Shown: positions 8,749-18,174 of the stretch, in pieces | How the letters are laid out: each line of letters starts with the position of its first letter | Numbering within the stretch: position 1 is the stretch's first letter | Assembly (NCBI RefSeq): GCF_004768545.1 | Contig: NZ_CP038635.1 | Coordinates: forward strand, 558,001-622,000 | Direction of reading: 5' to 3' | Source: Cupriavidus oxalaticus | Lineage (GTDB): Bacteria > Pseudomonadota > Gammaproteobacteria > Burkholderiales > Burkholderiaceae | Length of the DNA: 64,000 nucleotides | The notes under the pieces: generated by a model | What the model saw: the letters and a program-made list of their open reading frames with translations, nothing else | What the model was told of the DNA's origin: nothing | Databases searched by the model: none | Position numbers and translations under genes: made by a program

Positions 8749-9118
8749 CTGATTACCCCCTGCATTCGCGACAAGACAATGCGCGGCGCCGGCTGTGCGC
8801 CCACGCGCACGCCGGCCTGCCTTTTTGTTATCCGCCTGGTGTTGTCCTGGCCGTTTTGCTGGACCGGCTCTGGTGTCAGTGCGTGTCTGTTTAAGCAGAC
8901 GTTGCATACATTACCGCACTCGGGGGATCAGGGGGACATTCCCCGGCCCCTTCTTTCGTGGGGAGGCAGGGAATCGGTCAGCCCGGCAAGGAACCGTATT
9001 GTGCGTGCTGGCGCACATTGCAAAACCATTGCGACCCGGAATCGCCAAAGCGTCGACCGCGATCAGGTAAAATCCCGTTTTCCCGATTTTTCAGCGAAAT
9101 CTCGCGCCTTTCACCGTC
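8749..9118. other. Divergent intergenic region between luxR paralogue 2 and pgk
   Basis: These 370 bp contain no credible gene. A perfect 6-bp inverted repeat TGTGCG-N6-CGCACA (9000-9017) and a TAAAAT hexamer (9068-9073) near pgk are visible, but no well-spaced -35 box accompanies the latter. The region must hold the promoters for both the leftward regulators and the rightward glycolytic genes. Confidence 0.4.
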
Positions 9119-10315
9119 ATGACCACTGTCCTGCGTCTTTCCGATCTGATTTCCCAAGGCAAAATCTCCGGCAAGCGGGTGTTTATCCGCGCCGACCTGA
9201 ACGTGCCGCAGGACGACGCCGGCAATATCACCGAGGACACCCGCATCCGCGCCTCGGTGCCCGCGATCGAGGCCTGCCTGGCCGCCGGCGCAGCGGTGAT
9301 GGTCACCTCCCACCTGGGCCGCCCGACCGAAGGCGAGTTTAAGCCGGAAGACTCGCTGGCGCCGATCGCCACGCGCCTGTCCGAGCTGCTGGGCAAGCCG
9401 GTCAAGCTGGTGCAGAACTGGGTCGACGGCGTCGAGGTCGCGCCCGGCCAGGTGGTGCTGCTGGAAAACTGCCGCGTGAACAAGGGCGAGAAGAAGAACA
9501 GCGACGAGCTGGCCCAGAAGATGGCCAAGCTCTGTGACGTATATGTAAACGACGCCTTCGGCACCGCGCACCGCGCCGAGGCCACCACCCATGGCATCGC
9601 CAGGTATGCCCCGATCGCCTGTGCCGGCCCGCTGCTGGCCGCCGAGATCGACGCGCTGGGCAAGGCGCTGGGCCAGCCGGCGCGTCCGCTGGTGGCGATC
9701 GTGGCCGGCTCCAAGGTTTCGACCAAGCTGACCATCCTGAAGTCGCTGGCCGACAAGGTCGACAACCTGGTCGTCGGCGGCGGCATCGCCAACACCTTCA
9801 TGCTGGCCGCCGGCCTGAAGATCGGCAAGTCGCTGGCCGAAGCCGACCTGGTCGGCGATGCCAGGGCCATCATCGATATCATGGCCAGGCGCGGCGCCTC
9901 GGTGCCCATTCCCGTCGACGTGGTCTGCGCCAAGGAATTCAGCGCGACCGCCGCGGCCACCGTCAAGGATGTGAAGGATGTGGCCGACGACGACATGATC
10001 CTGGACATCGGCCCCCAAACCGCCGCGTTGCTGGCCGAGCAGTTGAAGGCCGCCGGTACCATCGTCTGGAACGGCCCGGTGGGCGTGTTCGAATTCGACC
10101 AGTTCGGCAACGGCACCAAGGTGCTGGCGCAGGCTATCGCCGAATCCAAGGCCTTCTCGATCGCCGGCGGCGGCGACACGCTGGCCGCCATCGCCAAGTA
10201 CGGCATTGCCGACCGCGTGGGCTACATCTCCACCGGCGGCGGCGCGTTCCTGGAATTCCTGGAAGGCAAGAAGCTGCCCGCCTTTGAAGTGCTGGAACAG
10301 CGCGCAGCAGGCTGA
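9119..10315 (+). CDS. pgk: Phosphoglycerate kinase
   Basis: Cytoplasmic glycolytic and Calvin-cycle enzyme that interconverts 1,3-bisphosphoglycerate plus ADP with 3-phosphoglycerate plus ATP. At 398 residues it is full length. The substrate-binding N-domain shows [20 protein letters not shown] and [12 protein letters not shown]. The nucleotide-binding C-domain shows [30 protein letters not shown] and the GGGDTLAAI phosphate loop near the end. It begins a rightward run of lower-glycolysis genes (pgk, pyk, fba) that continues into purine genes; the pgk-pyk gap is 59 bp, compatible with co-transcription. Confidence 0.98.
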   Translation: MTTVLRLSDLISQGKISGKRVFIRADLNVPQDDAGNITEDTRIRASVPAIEACLAAGAAVMVTSHLGRPTEGEFKPEDSLAPIATRLSELLGKPVKLVQNWVDGVEVAPGQVVLLENCRVNKGEKKNSDELAQKMAKLCDVYVNDAFGTAHRAEATTHGIARYAPIACAGPLLAAEIDALGKALGQPARPLVAIVAGSKVSTKLTILKSLADKVDNLVVGGGIANTFMLAAGLKIGKSLAEADLVGDARAIIDIMARRGASVPIPVDVVCAKEFSATAAATVKDVKDVADDDMILDIGPQTAALLAEQLKAAGTIVWNGPVGVFEFDQFGNGTKVLAQAIAESKAFSIAGGGDTLAAIAKYGIADRVGYISTGGGAFLEFLEGKKLPAFEVLEQRAAG

Positions 10316-10374
10316 AGCATCCGCCGGGCCTGGCGCCGTGCCGGGCCCCCGTCCTTCACCAAGGAAACCCGCGC

Positions 10375-11811
10375 ATGACCCGTTCCACCAAGATCGTCGC
10401 CACCATCGGCCCCGCTTCCAGCTCGCTGGAGATCCTGACGCGCATGATTGCCGCGGGGGTCGACGTGGTGCGGCTGAATTTCTCGCACGGCAGCGCGCAG
10501 GACCATATCGACCGCGCACGCCTGGTGCGCGAGGCCGCGCAGGCGTGCGGCCGCGAAGTCGCGATCATGGCCGACCTGCAGGGCCCCAAGATCCGCGTCG
10601 GCAAGTTCGAGCATGGCAAGATCACGCTCAAGCCGGGCGACCCCTTTGTCCTCGATTCCGCCTGCCAGCTCGGCAACGAAGAACGCGTCGGCCTGGACTA
10701 CCAGGACCTGCCGCGCGATGTCGGCCCGGGCGACCTGCTGCTGCTCAACGACGGCCTGATCGTGCTGGTGGTGGACCGGGTGCTGGGCACCGAGATCTTT
10801 ACCACCGTGCGCATCGGCGGTGATTTGTCCAACAACAAGGGCATCAACCGCCAGGGTGGCGGCCTGTCGGCGCCGGCATTGACGGCCAAGGACATGGACG
10901 ACATCAAGACCGCCATGGCCCTGGGCGCGGATTACGTCGCGGTCAGCTTCCCCAAGAACGCGACCGACATGGAAATGGCGCGCCAGCTGGCCGCCGTGGC
11001 CGGCCAGCCGCACGGCCACAAGGCCCGCATGATCGCCAAGATCGAGCGCGCCGAGGCCATCCACCCGGGCGTGCTGGAAGAAATCCTGCAGGCGTCCGAC
11101 GGCATCATGGTGGCGCGCGGCGACCTCGCCGTTGAAGTCGGCAACGCTGCCGTGCCCGCGCTGCAGAAGCGCATGATCAAGCTGGCGCGCGAAGCCAACA
11201 AGCTCACCATCACCGCGACGCAGATGATGGAAAGCATGATCGTCAACCCGGTGCCGACGCGCGCCGAAGTGTCGGACGTGGCCAACGCCGTGCTGGACGG
11301 CACCGACGCGGTGATGCTGTCGGCCGAGACCGCCGCCGGGCGCTACCCGGTCGAGACCGTCGAGGCCATGGCCGCGGTCTGCATCGAGGCCGAGAAGTCC
11401 GAGGTGGTGCAGCTCGACACCGACTTCCTGAACCAGACCTTCTCGCGCATCGACCAGTCGGTGGCGATGGGTGCGCTGTTCACCGCCTATCATTTGCAGG
11501 TGAAGGCGATTGCCGCGCTGACCGATTCCGGCGCCACCGCACTGTGGATGAGCCGTCACCGCATCCATGTGCCGATCTACGCCATGACGCCCAACCTGGC
11601 CTCGCAGCGCAAGATGCAGCTGTACCGCAACGTGGTGCCGCTGCCGCTGCAATCCAGCGCCGACCGCGACACCGCGCTGGAGCAGGCCGAAGAGCTGCTG
11701 CTGGCGCAGGGCGTGGTGCAGCGCGGCGATTTCATCGTGCTGACCATCGGCGAGCCGATGGGGCAGCCGGGCGGAACCAACACCCTGAAGATCGTCAGGG
11801 TGGGGCATTGA
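10375..11811 (+). CDS. pyk: Pyruvate kinase
   Basis: Converts phosphoenolpyruvate and ADP to pyruvate and ATP, the last step of glycolysis. The 478-residue protein has the typical start TKIVATIGPASSS, the K+/substrate segment VVRLNFSHG, the catalytic MIAKIERAEA, the Mg-binding MVARGDLAVEV and TATQMMESM. The C-terminal regulatory domain contains DAVMLSAETAAGRYPVE and ends with GEPMGQPGGTNTLKIV. AAGGAAA precedes the ATG. Its position between pgk and fba makes a compact lower-glycolysis cluster. Confidence 0.97.
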   Translation: MTRSTKIVATIGPASSSLEILTRMIAAGVDVVRLNFSHGSAQDHIDRARLVREAAQACGREVAIMADLQGPKIRVGKFEHGKITLKPGDPFVLDSACQLGNEERVGLDYQDLPRDVGPGDLLLLNDGLIVLVVDRVLGTEIFTTVRIGGDLSNNKGINRQGGGLSAPALTAKDMDDIKTAMALGADYVAVSFPKNATDMEMARQLAAVAGQPHGHKARMIAKIERAEAIHPGVLEEILQASDGIMVARGDLAVEVGNAAVPALQKRMIKLAREANKLTITATQMMESMIVNPVPTRAEVSDVANAVLDGTDAVMLSAETAAGRYPVETVEAMAAVCIEAEKSEVVQLDTDFLNQTFSRIDQSVAMGALFTAYHLQVKAIAALTDSGATALWMSRHRIHVPIYAMTPNLASQRKMQLYRNVVPLPLQSSADRDTALEQAEELLLAQGVVQRGDFIVLTIGEPMGQPGGTNTLKIVRVGH

Positions 11812-11861
11812 GCGCCGACAGAAAAATACAGAGACATCCCATTTTTATTTAGGAGTTAGAC

Positions 11862-12926
11862 ATGCCACTCGTTTCGATGCGCCAGCTGCTGGACCACGCA
11901 GCCGAGAACAGCTACGGCCTGCCGGCCTTCAACGTGAACAACCTCGAGCAAGTGCAGGCCATCATGCAGGCGGCCGACGAGGTCAACGCTCCGGTGATCA
12001 TGCAAGCCTCGGCCGGCGCCCGCAAATACGCCGGCGAGCATTTCCTGCGCCACCTGATCGAAGCCGCGGTTGAGGCTTATCCCCATATTCCGGTGGTGAT
12101 GCACCAGGACCACGGCCAGTCGCCGGCGATCTGCCAGGGCGCGATCGACCTGGGCTTCTCGTCGGTGATGATGGACGGCTCGCTGCGCGAAGACGGCAAG
12201 ACCCCGGCCGAGTACGACTACAACATCGACGTCACCCGCAAGGTGGTGGCACTGGCCCACGCCGTCGGCGTGACCGTGGAAGGCGAACTGGGCTGCCTGG
12301 GCTCGCTGGAAACCGGTGAGGCCGGCGAAGAAGACGGCATCGGCGCCGAAGGCGTGCTGGACCACTCCATGCTGCTGACCGATCCGGAGCAGGCCGCCGA
12401 CTTCGTCAAGGCCACCCAGCTGGACGCACTGGCCATCGCCATCGGCACCTCGCACGGCGCGTACAAGTTCACCCGCAAGCCCACCGGCGACATCCTGGCG
12501 ATCAGCCGCATCAAGGAAATCCACGCCCGCATCCCCAACACCCACCTGGTGATGCACGGCTCGTCGTCCGTTCCGCAAGAACTGCTGGAAGAAATCCGCA
12601 AGTTCGGCGGCGACATGAAGGAAACCTACGGCGTGCCGGTCGAGGAAATCCAGGAAGCCATCAAGTATGGCGTGCGCAAGATCAACATCGATACCGACAT
12701 CCGCCTGGCCATGACCGGCGCGATCCGTCGCTTCTTTGTCGAGAACCCGAGCAAGTTCGACCCGCGCGAATACCTGAAGCCGGCCCGCGAAGCCGCCAAG
12801 CAAGTGTGCAAGGCGCGCTACATCGCTTTCGGCTGCGAAGGCCAGGCCAGCAAGATCAAGCCGGTCACGCTGGTCGACGTCGCGCAGCAGTACAAGTCGG
12901 GCAAGCTGGCGCAGGTCGTGCAGTAA
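11862..12926 (+). CDS. fba: Fructose-1,6-bisphosphate aldolase, class II
   Basis: Zinc-dependent aldolase that cleaves or forms fructose 1,6-bisphosphate from dihydroxyacetone phosphate and glyceraldehyde 3-phosphate; in autotrophic relatives the same enzyme class serves the Calvin cycle (CbbA). The 354-residue protein shows [19 protein letters not shown] with the first zinc histidine (about 83-87), [11 protein letters not shown], the GELGCLG glycine/glutamate loop, IGTSHGAYK and [10 protein letters not shown] with further zinc histidines, and [11 protein letters not shown] for the phosphate. An AGGAG sits about 8 bp before the ATG, in an AT-rich leader after pyk. Confidence 0.97.
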   Translation: MPLVSMRQLLDHAAENSYGLPAFNVNNLEQVQAIMQAADEVNAPVIMQASAGARKYAGEHFLRHLIEAAVEAYPHIPVVMHQDHGQSPAICQGAIDLGFSSVMMDGSLREDGKTPAEYDYNIDVTRKVVALAHAVGVTVEGELGCLGSLETGEAGEEDGIGAEGVLDHSMLLTDPEQAADFVKATQLDALAIAIGTSHGAYKFTRKPTGDILAISRIKEIHARIPNTHLVMHGSSSVPQELLEEIRKFGGDMKETYGVPVEEIQEAIKYGVRKINIDTDIRLAMTGAIRRFFVENPSKFDPREYLKPAREAAKQVCKARYIAFGCEGQASKIKPVTLVDVAQQYKSGKLAQVVQ

Positions 12927-12936
12927 TTGTCCCGTG

Positions 12937-12964
12937 TCCGCCTTCCGCGCAAGTGGAAGGCGGA
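12937..12964 (+). terminator. Hairpin after fba (terminator or attenuator candidate)
   Basis: A perfect 10-bp stem (TCCGCCTTCC with GGAAGGCGGA) with an 8-nt loop starts 11 bp after the fba stop. No T-tract follows, so it is not a textbook intrinsic terminator; it may stabilise the fba 3' end or mark the boundary between the glycolysis and purine genes. Confidence 0.45.
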
Positions 12965-13030
12965 TCGCAGTTCCGGCCGCCGCGGCACGCATGTTGCGCC
13001 CGGCGGCTTCGCCGTTTTATCGGAACCATC

Positions 13031-13939
13031 ATGTCCAACGCTCTCTACCAGTCCTCCATCAACTCGCTGCCGCTGCTGGGCCACGGCAAGGTGCGCGACA
13101 ACTACGCCGTCGGCAATGACAAGCTGCTGATCGTCACCACCGACCGCCTGTCGGCGTTCGACGTCATCATGGGCGAGCCGATCCCCGACAAGGGCCGCGT
13201 GCTGAACCAGATGGCCGACTTCTGGTTCAAGAAGCTGGCGCACATCGTGCCGAACCATGAGACCGGCATCGCGCCCGAAACCGTGGTCGCGCCGGAGGAA
13301 GTGGAGCAGGTCAAGGGCCGCGCCGTGGTGGTCAAGCGCCTGAAGCCGATCCTGGTCGAAGCCGTGGTGCGCGGCTACCTCGCGGGCAGCGGCTGGAAGG
13401 ACTACCAGGCCACCGGCAAGGTGTGCGGCATCGCGCTGCCGGCCGGCCTGCAGAATTCGCAGAAGCTGCCCGAGCCGATCTTCACCCCGGCCGCCAAGGC
13501 CGAGATGGGCGAGCACGACGAGAACATCTCGTTCGCCGAGGTCGAGGCCCGCATCGGCATCGCGCTGGCGCGCCAGATGCGCGAGATCTCGATCCGCCTG
13601 TACAAGGAAGCGGCCGAATTTGCCGCCACGCGCGGCATCATCATCGCCGACACCAAGTTCGAGTTCGGCCTGGACGACAACGGCGTGCTGACGCTGATGG
13701 ACGAAGTGCTGACCGCCGATTCGTCGCGCTTCTGGCCGGCCGATTCGTACCAGGTGGGCACCAACCCGCCGTCGTTCGACAAGCAGTTCGTGCGCGACTG
13801 GCTGGAAGCGGTGCGCATCGACGGCAAGCCGTGGCCCAAGACCGCGCCGGCGCCGCAGCTGCCGGATGACGTGATCGAGAAGACCGCGGCGAAGTATCGT
13901 GAGGCGCTGACGCGCCTGACGGGCGAAGAGCTGAAGTAA
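13031..13939 (+). CDS. purC: Phosphoribosylaminoimidazole-succinocarboxamide synthase (SAICAR synthetase)
   Basis: Catalyses ATP-dependent addition of aspartate to CAIR in de novo purine synthesis. It has 302 residues, the longer yeast-like form common in betaproteobacteria. Motifs: GKVRDNYAV near the N-terminus (ATP loop), [43 protein letters not shown] and [14 protein letters not shown]. The ATG at 13031 was chosen over upstream in-frame codons because the protein then begins [20 protein letters not shown], just ahead of the first conserved motif. It is followed by purE and purK on the same strand. Confidence 0.97.
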   Translation: MSNALYQSSINSLPLLGHGKVRDNYAVGNDKLLIVTTDRLSAFDVIMGEPIPDKGRVLNQMADFWFKKLAHIVPNHETGIAPETVVAPEEVEQVKGRAVVVKRLKPILVEAVVRGYLAGSGWKDYQATGKVCGIALPAGLQNSQKLPEPIFTPAAKAEMGEHDENISFAEVEARIGIALARQMREISIRLYKEAAEFAATRGIIIADTKFEFGLDDNGVLTLMDEVLTADSSRFWPADSYQVGTNPPSFDKQFVRDWLEAVRIDGKPWPKTAPAPQLPDDVIEKTAAKYREALTRLTGEELK

Positions 13940-13952
13940 TTTCGTTGCCACC

Positions 13953-13967
13953 GGCTTTTCAAAAGCC
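13953..13967. repeat. Short palindrome in the purC-purE gap
   Basis: GGCTTTTCAAAAGCC is a perfect 15-nt palindrome with a 1-nt centre, just after the purC stop and immediately before copy 2 of the dispersed repeat. Role unknown; the tight centre disfavours a simple hairpin. Confidence 0.4.
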
Positions 13968-13970
13968 AAT

Positions 13971-14012
13971 GGTGTTCCCCCCTCCCGCAAGCGGGAGAGG
14001 GGAGCAAACAAG
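13971..14012. repeat. Dispersed palindromic intergenic repeat, copy 2 (short form)
   Basis: Contains the core CTCCCGCAAGCGGGAG followed by AGGGGAGCAAAC, as in copies 1 and 3, but lacks their upstream conserved arm. It sits inside the pur gene run, 14 bp before the purE start codon, so a folded copy would lie in the purC-purE transcript. Confidence 0.75.
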
Positions 14013-14024
14013 CAAGGATCAAAC

Positions 14025-14522
14025 GTGAGCAAGCAAGACAAGCCGCTGGTCGGCGTCGTGATGGGCAGCAGTTCCGACTGGGACGTGATGCAGCACGCGG
14101 TGGCCATGCTGAAGGATTTCGGCGTGCCGTTCGAAGCCCAGGTGGTGTCCGCGCACCGCATGGCCGACGACATGTTCCGCTATGCCGAGACCGCGCGCAG
14201 CCGCGGCATCCGCGCCATCATCGCCGGCGCCGGCGGTGCCGCGCACCTGCCGGGCATGATCGCCGCCAAGACCATCGTGCCGGTGTTCGGCGTGCCCGTG
14301 CCGTCGAAGTACCTGCGCGGCGAGGATTCGCTGCTGTCGATCGTGCAGATGCCCAAGGGCGTGCCGGTCGCCACCTTCGCCATCGGTGAAGCGGGCGCCG
14401 CCAATGCCGCGCTGCATGCCATCGCCACGCTGGCGACCACCGACGACGCCCTGGCCGACGCGCTGGAAGCCTTCCGCGCCAAGCAGACCGAAGCCGCGCG
14501 CGCCATGACTTTGCCGCTGTAA
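14025..14522 (+). CDS. purE: 5-(carboxyamino)imidazole ribonucleotide mutase
   Basis: Class I PurE, which moves the carboxylate of N5-CAIR to give CAIR in purine synthesis. The 165-residue protein begins with GTG, preceded by AAGGA about 9 bp upstream. It carries [13 protein letters not shown] with the Ser-Ser-Asp-Trp substrate loop, VVSAHRM with the catalytic histidine, [14 protein letters not shown] and the [10 protein letters not shown] segment. It acts directly after PurK, whose gene follows 41 bp downstream, so the pair works on the unstable N5-CAIR intermediate. Confidence 0.97.
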   Translation: MSKQDKPLVGVVMGSSSDWDVMQHAVAMLKDFGVPFEAQVVSAHRMADDMFRYAETARSRGIRAIIAGAGGAAHLPGMIAAKTIVPVFGVPVPSKYLRGEDSLLSIVQMPKGVPVATFAIGEAGAANAALHAIATLATTDDALADALEAFRAKQTEAARAMTLPL

Positions 14523-14563
14523 TGCTGCCGCAGTAATTCTCCGGACCCACACGGAACCGAGCA

Positions 14564-15808
14564 ATGCCGACCGATATCCATCCCTACCTCTCCGAAGCCC
14601 ACACGCCGGAATCGCGCGCCGAATTCGGCGTCGACCGTCCCGACGCGCCCATCCTGCCCGGCGCGTGGCTGGGCATGCTGGGCGGCGGCCAGCTCGGCCG
14701 CATGTTCACGCATGCGGCGCAGGCGATGGGCTATCGCGTATGCGTGCTCGATCCCGACCAGGACAGCCCGGCGGGCGCGGTGGCCGACAAGCATATCTGC
14801 GCCCAGTACACCGACGAGGCCGCGCTGGCCGAGATGGCCAAGCTGTGCCAGGCGGTGAGCACCGAGTTCGAGAACGTGCCGTCGCTGTCGCTGGACCGCC
14901 TGGAGCAACTGGGTTCGTTTGTCGCGCCGCGCGGCTACTGCGTCTCGATCGCGCAGAACCGCATCGGCGAGAAGAAGTTCTTTGCCGCCTGCGCCGAGCG
15001 CACCGGCGTGCCGACGGCCCCGCACTGGGTGATCCAGCACGACGCCGATGTCGACCAGCTGCCCGACCACGTGCTGCCCGGCATCCTCAAGACCGCGCGC
15101 ATGGGCTACGACGGCAAGGGCCAGGCCCGCGTGAAGACGCGCGACGACGTGCGTGCCGCATGGAAGGCGATGCAGCACGTGCCGTGCGTGCTGGAACGGA
15201 TGCTGCCGCTGGCCTATGAAGTCTCGGTACTGGCCGCGCGCGCCGCGGACGGTTCCACCGCGACCTGGCCGCTGGCCGAAAACGTGCACCGCGACGGCAT
15301 CCTGTTCTCGACGCAAATGCCGTCGACCAGCGTCTCGCACGAGATCGCCGACCGCGCCCGCGCCGCGGCTGCCGCCATCGCCACGGAAATGGGCTATGTC
15401 GGCGTGCTGTGCATCGAGTTCTTCGTGCTGACCGACGGTTCGCTGGTCGCCAACGAAATGGCGCCGCGCCCGCACAACTCGGGCCACATCACCATGGATG
15501 CGTGCGAGACCAGCCAGTTCGAGCAGCAGGTGCGCGCCATGGCCCGCCTGCCGCTGGGCAGCACGCGCCAGCACTCGGCCGGCAAGATGCTGAACCTGCT
15601 GGGCGATGTGTGGTTCGAGTTCGGGCTGGAACGCACCCCCGCGTGGGACGAGGTGGTGGCGCAGCCGGGCGCCAAGCTGCACCTGTACGGCAAGAACGAT
15701 GCGCGCCCGTCGCGCAAGATGGGCCACGTCAACTGCATCGGCGAGCATGCCGAGGCAGCCGACGCTGCCTTTACCGCCGCCGCGCAGGCACTGCATATCC
15801 CGCTCTGA
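14564..15808 (+). CDS. purK: 5-(carboxyamino)imidazole ribonucleotide synthase
   Basis: ATP-grasp enzyme making N5-CAIR from aminoimidazole ribonucleotide, bicarbonate and ATP. The 414 residues include an N-terminal extension of about 25 residues before the dinucleotide-like start [17 protein letters not shown]. Further motifs: [62 protein letters not shown], and [10 protein letters not shown] with [14 protein letters not shown] for metal and phosphate binding. It forms a rightward purC-purE-purK run; the next gene starts 13 bp after its stop. Confidence 0.97.
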   Translation: MPTDIHPYLSEAHTPESRAEFGVDRPDAPILPGAWLGMLGGGQLGRMFTHAAQAMGYRVCVLDPDQDSPAGAVADKHICAQYTDEAALAEMAKLCQAVSTEFENVPSLSLDRLEQLGSFVAPRGYCVSIAQNRIGEKKFFAACAERTGVPTAPHWVIQHDADVDQLPDHVLPGILKTARMGYDGKGQARVKTRDDVRAAWKAMQHVPCVLERMLPLAYEVSVLAARAADGSTATWPLAENVHRDGILFSTQMPSTSVSHEIADRARAAAAAIATEMGYVGVLCIEFFVLTDGSLVANEMAPRPHNSGHITMDACETSQFEQQVRAMARLPLGSTRQHSAGKMLNLLGDVWFEFGLERTPAWDEVVAQPGAKLHLYGKNDARPSRKMGHVNCIGEHAEAADAAFTAAAQALHIPL

Positions 15809-15821
15809 CGCAAGGAACACG

Positions 15822-16811
15822 ATGTCGCCGCGCACGCCCACGGCTGCTGAACTCGATGAAGCCGTCCGCCTGCTCGAGGCGGGGCAACTGGTCGCTTTCC
15901 CGACCGAGACGGTCTACGGGCTGGGCGCCGATGCCGAGAATCCCGAGGCGGTCGGCCGCATCTTCGCGCTGAAGGGACGGCCGTCCAACCACCCGGTGAT
16001 CGTGCATGTGGTCGACGGCGCCGATATCAGCTACTGGACCGACGAGGTTCCGGAAGCCGCGCAGAAGCTGATCGATGCATTCTGGCCGGGGCCGCTGACG
16101 CTGATCCTGAAGCGCGCTTCGCATATCGATGCCGCGGTGGCGGGCGGGCAGGACAGCATCGGCTTGCGCTGCCCGTCGCATCCGGTGGCGCAGGCGCTGC
16201 TGGCGCGCTTCAAGCGCGGTCGCGGCGGTATTGCGGCGCCTTCGGCAAACAAGTTCGGGCAGGTCAGCCCGACCACCGCGCAGCATGTGCGCGAAGAGTT
16301 CGGCGACGCGGTCTATGTGCTGGAAGGCGATGGGGTAGAGGTCGGGATCGAATCGACCATCGTCGATCTGTCGCGCCTGGACGCCGGCGTCGGGCCGGTC
16401 CTGTTGCGTCCCGGTGCCATCACGGTCGGAATGCTGGCGCAGGTGCTGGGCGAAGCGCCGATGCCGCCCGATGCTGCCGCGCCACGCGCATCAGGCACCC
16501 TGAAGGCGCACTACGCTCCGCACACGCCCTTGTTGCTGGCGGATGCGCAGGCGGCTGCCGCGCGGCTTGCCGCTCTGCCTGCGGCTGCGCGTGTGGCCTG
16601 GGTGGGACGAGCGCCGCTGGCGGATCAGCGCTGCACCTGGGTGCAGGCGCCCGCGGATGCTGCCGCGTATGCGCAGGAGCTGTATCGGTTGTTGCGCAAG
16701 CTCGACAAGCAGGGCTATTCGCAGCTGGTGTTCGAGACGTTGCCTGAAGGGCAGGATTGGGCCGGGGTGCGGGATCGGCTGGAGCGGGCGGCTGCGGCGT
16801 TTGGTGGCTGA
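15822..16811 (+). CDS. tsaC: L-threonylcarbamoyladenylate synthase (Sua5/YwlC/YrdC family)
   Basis: Makes threonylcarbamoyl-AMP from threonine, bicarbonate and ATP, the first step of the universal t6A37 tRNA modification. The 329-residue protein has the YrdC core (about 1-205: VAFPTETVYGLGADA, KGRPSNHPVIVHV, SIGLRCPSHPVAQALL, PSANKFGQVSPTTAQHV, IESTIVDLS) plus a C-terminal Sua5 domain (SGTLKAHYAPHTPLLL onward). That makes it the long Sua5-type form rather than short TsaC. The ATG at 15822 follows AAGGAAC. TsaE, needed later in the same pathway, is encoded at 45419-45952. Confidence 0.93.
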   Translation: MSPRTPTAAELDEAVRLLEAGQLVAFPTETVYGLGADAENPEAVGRIFALKGRPSNHPVIVHVVDGADISYWTDEVPEAAQKLIDAFWPGPLTLILKRASHIDAAVAGGQDSIGLRCPSHPVAQALLARFKRGRGGIAAPSANKFGQVSPTTAQHVREEFGDAVYVLEGDGVEVGIESTIVDLSRLDAGVGPVLLRPGAITVGMLAQVLGEAPMPPDAAAPRASGTLKAHYAPHTPLLLADAQAAAARLAALPAAARVAWVGRAPLADQRCTWVQAPADAAAYAQELYRLLRKLDKQGYSQLVFETLPEGQDWAGVRDRLERAAAAFGG

Positions 16812-16847
16812 AGCGGGTTCCGGCTGGCATTTCCAATGCGCCAGTCC

Positions 16848-17171
16848 TCAACCCAACAACCGCAACACCGTATAAACCGCCATCCCCACAGCAATCATCC
16901 CCACCATCCGCCGCGTCAGCAGGTAGAACGCGGTGGCCACCACCCCTGCCACCAGCTTGTAGTTCGACAGCGCCACGGTGAAATGCCCCTGCCAGGTCAT
17001 CAGGTCCGGCAGGATGATCGCCGCCAGCGCCGCTGCGGGCGCATAACGCAGGGCCCGCTGGATGCGGTCAGGCACCGACACGTGCTCGCCGGCCATCAGG
17101 AACAACGCGCGCGTCAGCACCGTGACCACCGCCATGCCAACCAGCGCGATCCAGATCTCGGCATGGCTCAT
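16848..17171 (-). CDS. azlD: AzlD-family branched-chain amino acid transport protein
   Basis: A 107-residue hydrophobic protein with about four membrane segments (IWIALVGMAVVTVLTRALF, YAPAAALAAIILPDL, KLVAGVVATAFYLL, MIAVGMAVYTVLRLL) and a conserved PDRIQRALRYAP loop. It matches AzlD, the small partner of AzlC in an inner-membrane exporter of branched-chain amino acids or analogues. Its ATG overlaps the azlC stop by 4 nt (ATGA), so the two are translationally coupled. It ends 36 bp from the convergent tsaC gene. Confidence 0.9.
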   Translation of the reverse strand: MSHAEIWIALVGMAVVTVLTRALFLMAGEHVSVPDRIQRALRYAPAAALAAIILPDLMTWQGHFTVALSNYKLVAGVVATAFYLLTRRMVGMIAVGMAVYTVLRLLG

Positions 17172-17983
17172 GCGCGGTCTCCTGGCGGTGCGTCAGCCGC
17201 ATTGCCAATCGGCGGGGACTTGCGCTTGCGGATACCCCGCAGCGTAGCCCGCGCCGCCAGTTCATCGGTCGCCATGCCCGCAGCAATCGCACCGACCACC
17301 GCCACCACCAGCCCGAGCCGGTACGGCAGGTCAAAGCACAACAACGCCAACACCGCCGAAATCACCACAGCCATCAGCGTCGAGCGCGAATTGATGGTGG
17401 CGATCATCACCGGGATCAGCGCCATCGTGCCCGCCAGCCCCAGCCCCCAGCTGTCCGGGAACAGGCTCGCCAGCACGATGCCGAGGATCGACGACACCTG
17501 CCACATCGCAAAGTTGGTCAGCGCCATGCCCCAGAAGTAGCCTTCCTTGCCAGGCTCATAGCCCGGCGTCGAATACTTCTGCAGGAAGTAGACGAAGTGC
17601 AGGTCGCCGTTGAAGAACCCCAGCACCGTGCGCCGCGCCAGTGTCAGGTAGCTGAAGTGCGGCTGCATGGCGGCGCTGAAGATGACGAAGCGCAGGTTCA
17701 CCATGGCCGCGGTCAGCCAGATGGTCCACAGCGGCAGCCCGGCGGCGAACAACGGCAGCACCGCCAGCTGCGCCGAGCCGGCATAGACCAGCAGCGACAT
17801 GCCGATGGCTTCGGGCACGGTCAGCACCGACTTGCTCATCGCGACGCCGGTCACCAGCCCCCAGGAAAACACCGCGGGAAGGGAGGGGGCAAAGCGGCGT
17901 ACGCCGGCCATGAAGCCGTCGCGTTCGGCGGGTGCGAAGCGATGCCAGAAGCGCAACCACACCGAGGGTTGTCGGGAAGTCAT
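17168..17983 (-). CDS. azlC: AzlC-family branched-chain amino acid transport permease
   Basis: An inner-membrane protein of 271 residues and the large subunit of the AzlCD (LIV-E) export family. After a short polar N-terminus the family core follows: GFMAGVRRFAPSLPAVFSWG, MSKSVLTVPEAIGMSLLVYAG, SAQLAVLPLFAAG, MVNLRFVIFSAAMQPHF and LGIVLASLFPDSWGLG. The ATG at 17983 was chosen because it gives MTSRQPSVWLRFWHRFAP directly before the conserved region; the frame is open further upstream and no strong ribosome site is visible, so the start is moderately certain. The exact substrate is not readable from sequence. Confidence 0.9.
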   Translation of the reverse strand: MTSRQPSVWLRFWHRFAPAERDGFMAGVRRFAPSLPAVFSWGLVTGVAMSKSVLTVPEAIGMSLLVYAGSAQLAVLPLFAAGLPLWTIWLTAAMVNLRFVIFSAAMQPHFSYLTLARRTVLGFFNGDLHFVYFLQKYSTPGYEPGKEGYFWGMALTNFAMWQVSSILGIVLASLFPDSWGLGLAGTMALIPVMIATINSRSTLMAVVISAVLALLCFDLPYRLGLVVAVVGAIAAGMATDELAARATLRGIRKRKSPPIGNAADAPPGDRA

Positions 17984-18174
17984 GTCAGAGGAAAGGGGGC
18001 AATGCAGGCCCGGCGCCGGGGGCTGGCCCGGAAAGCTGCCGCCGCAGGACGCGGCCGGCACCCTGGCATTATAGGGTCGGAACGCATCCTGGTAAGTGGG
18101 CGCTTAACAAAATGCCGCGCCGGCGTTGGCGGCAGGCCACGCGGGGTGGCCGATCCGCCAATGCCGGCGCAATC

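Noticed and set aside
9029..9073. TTGCGA ... TAAAAT as a pgk promoter
   Set aside because: The hexamers are 33 bp apart, far from the 16-18 bp needed.
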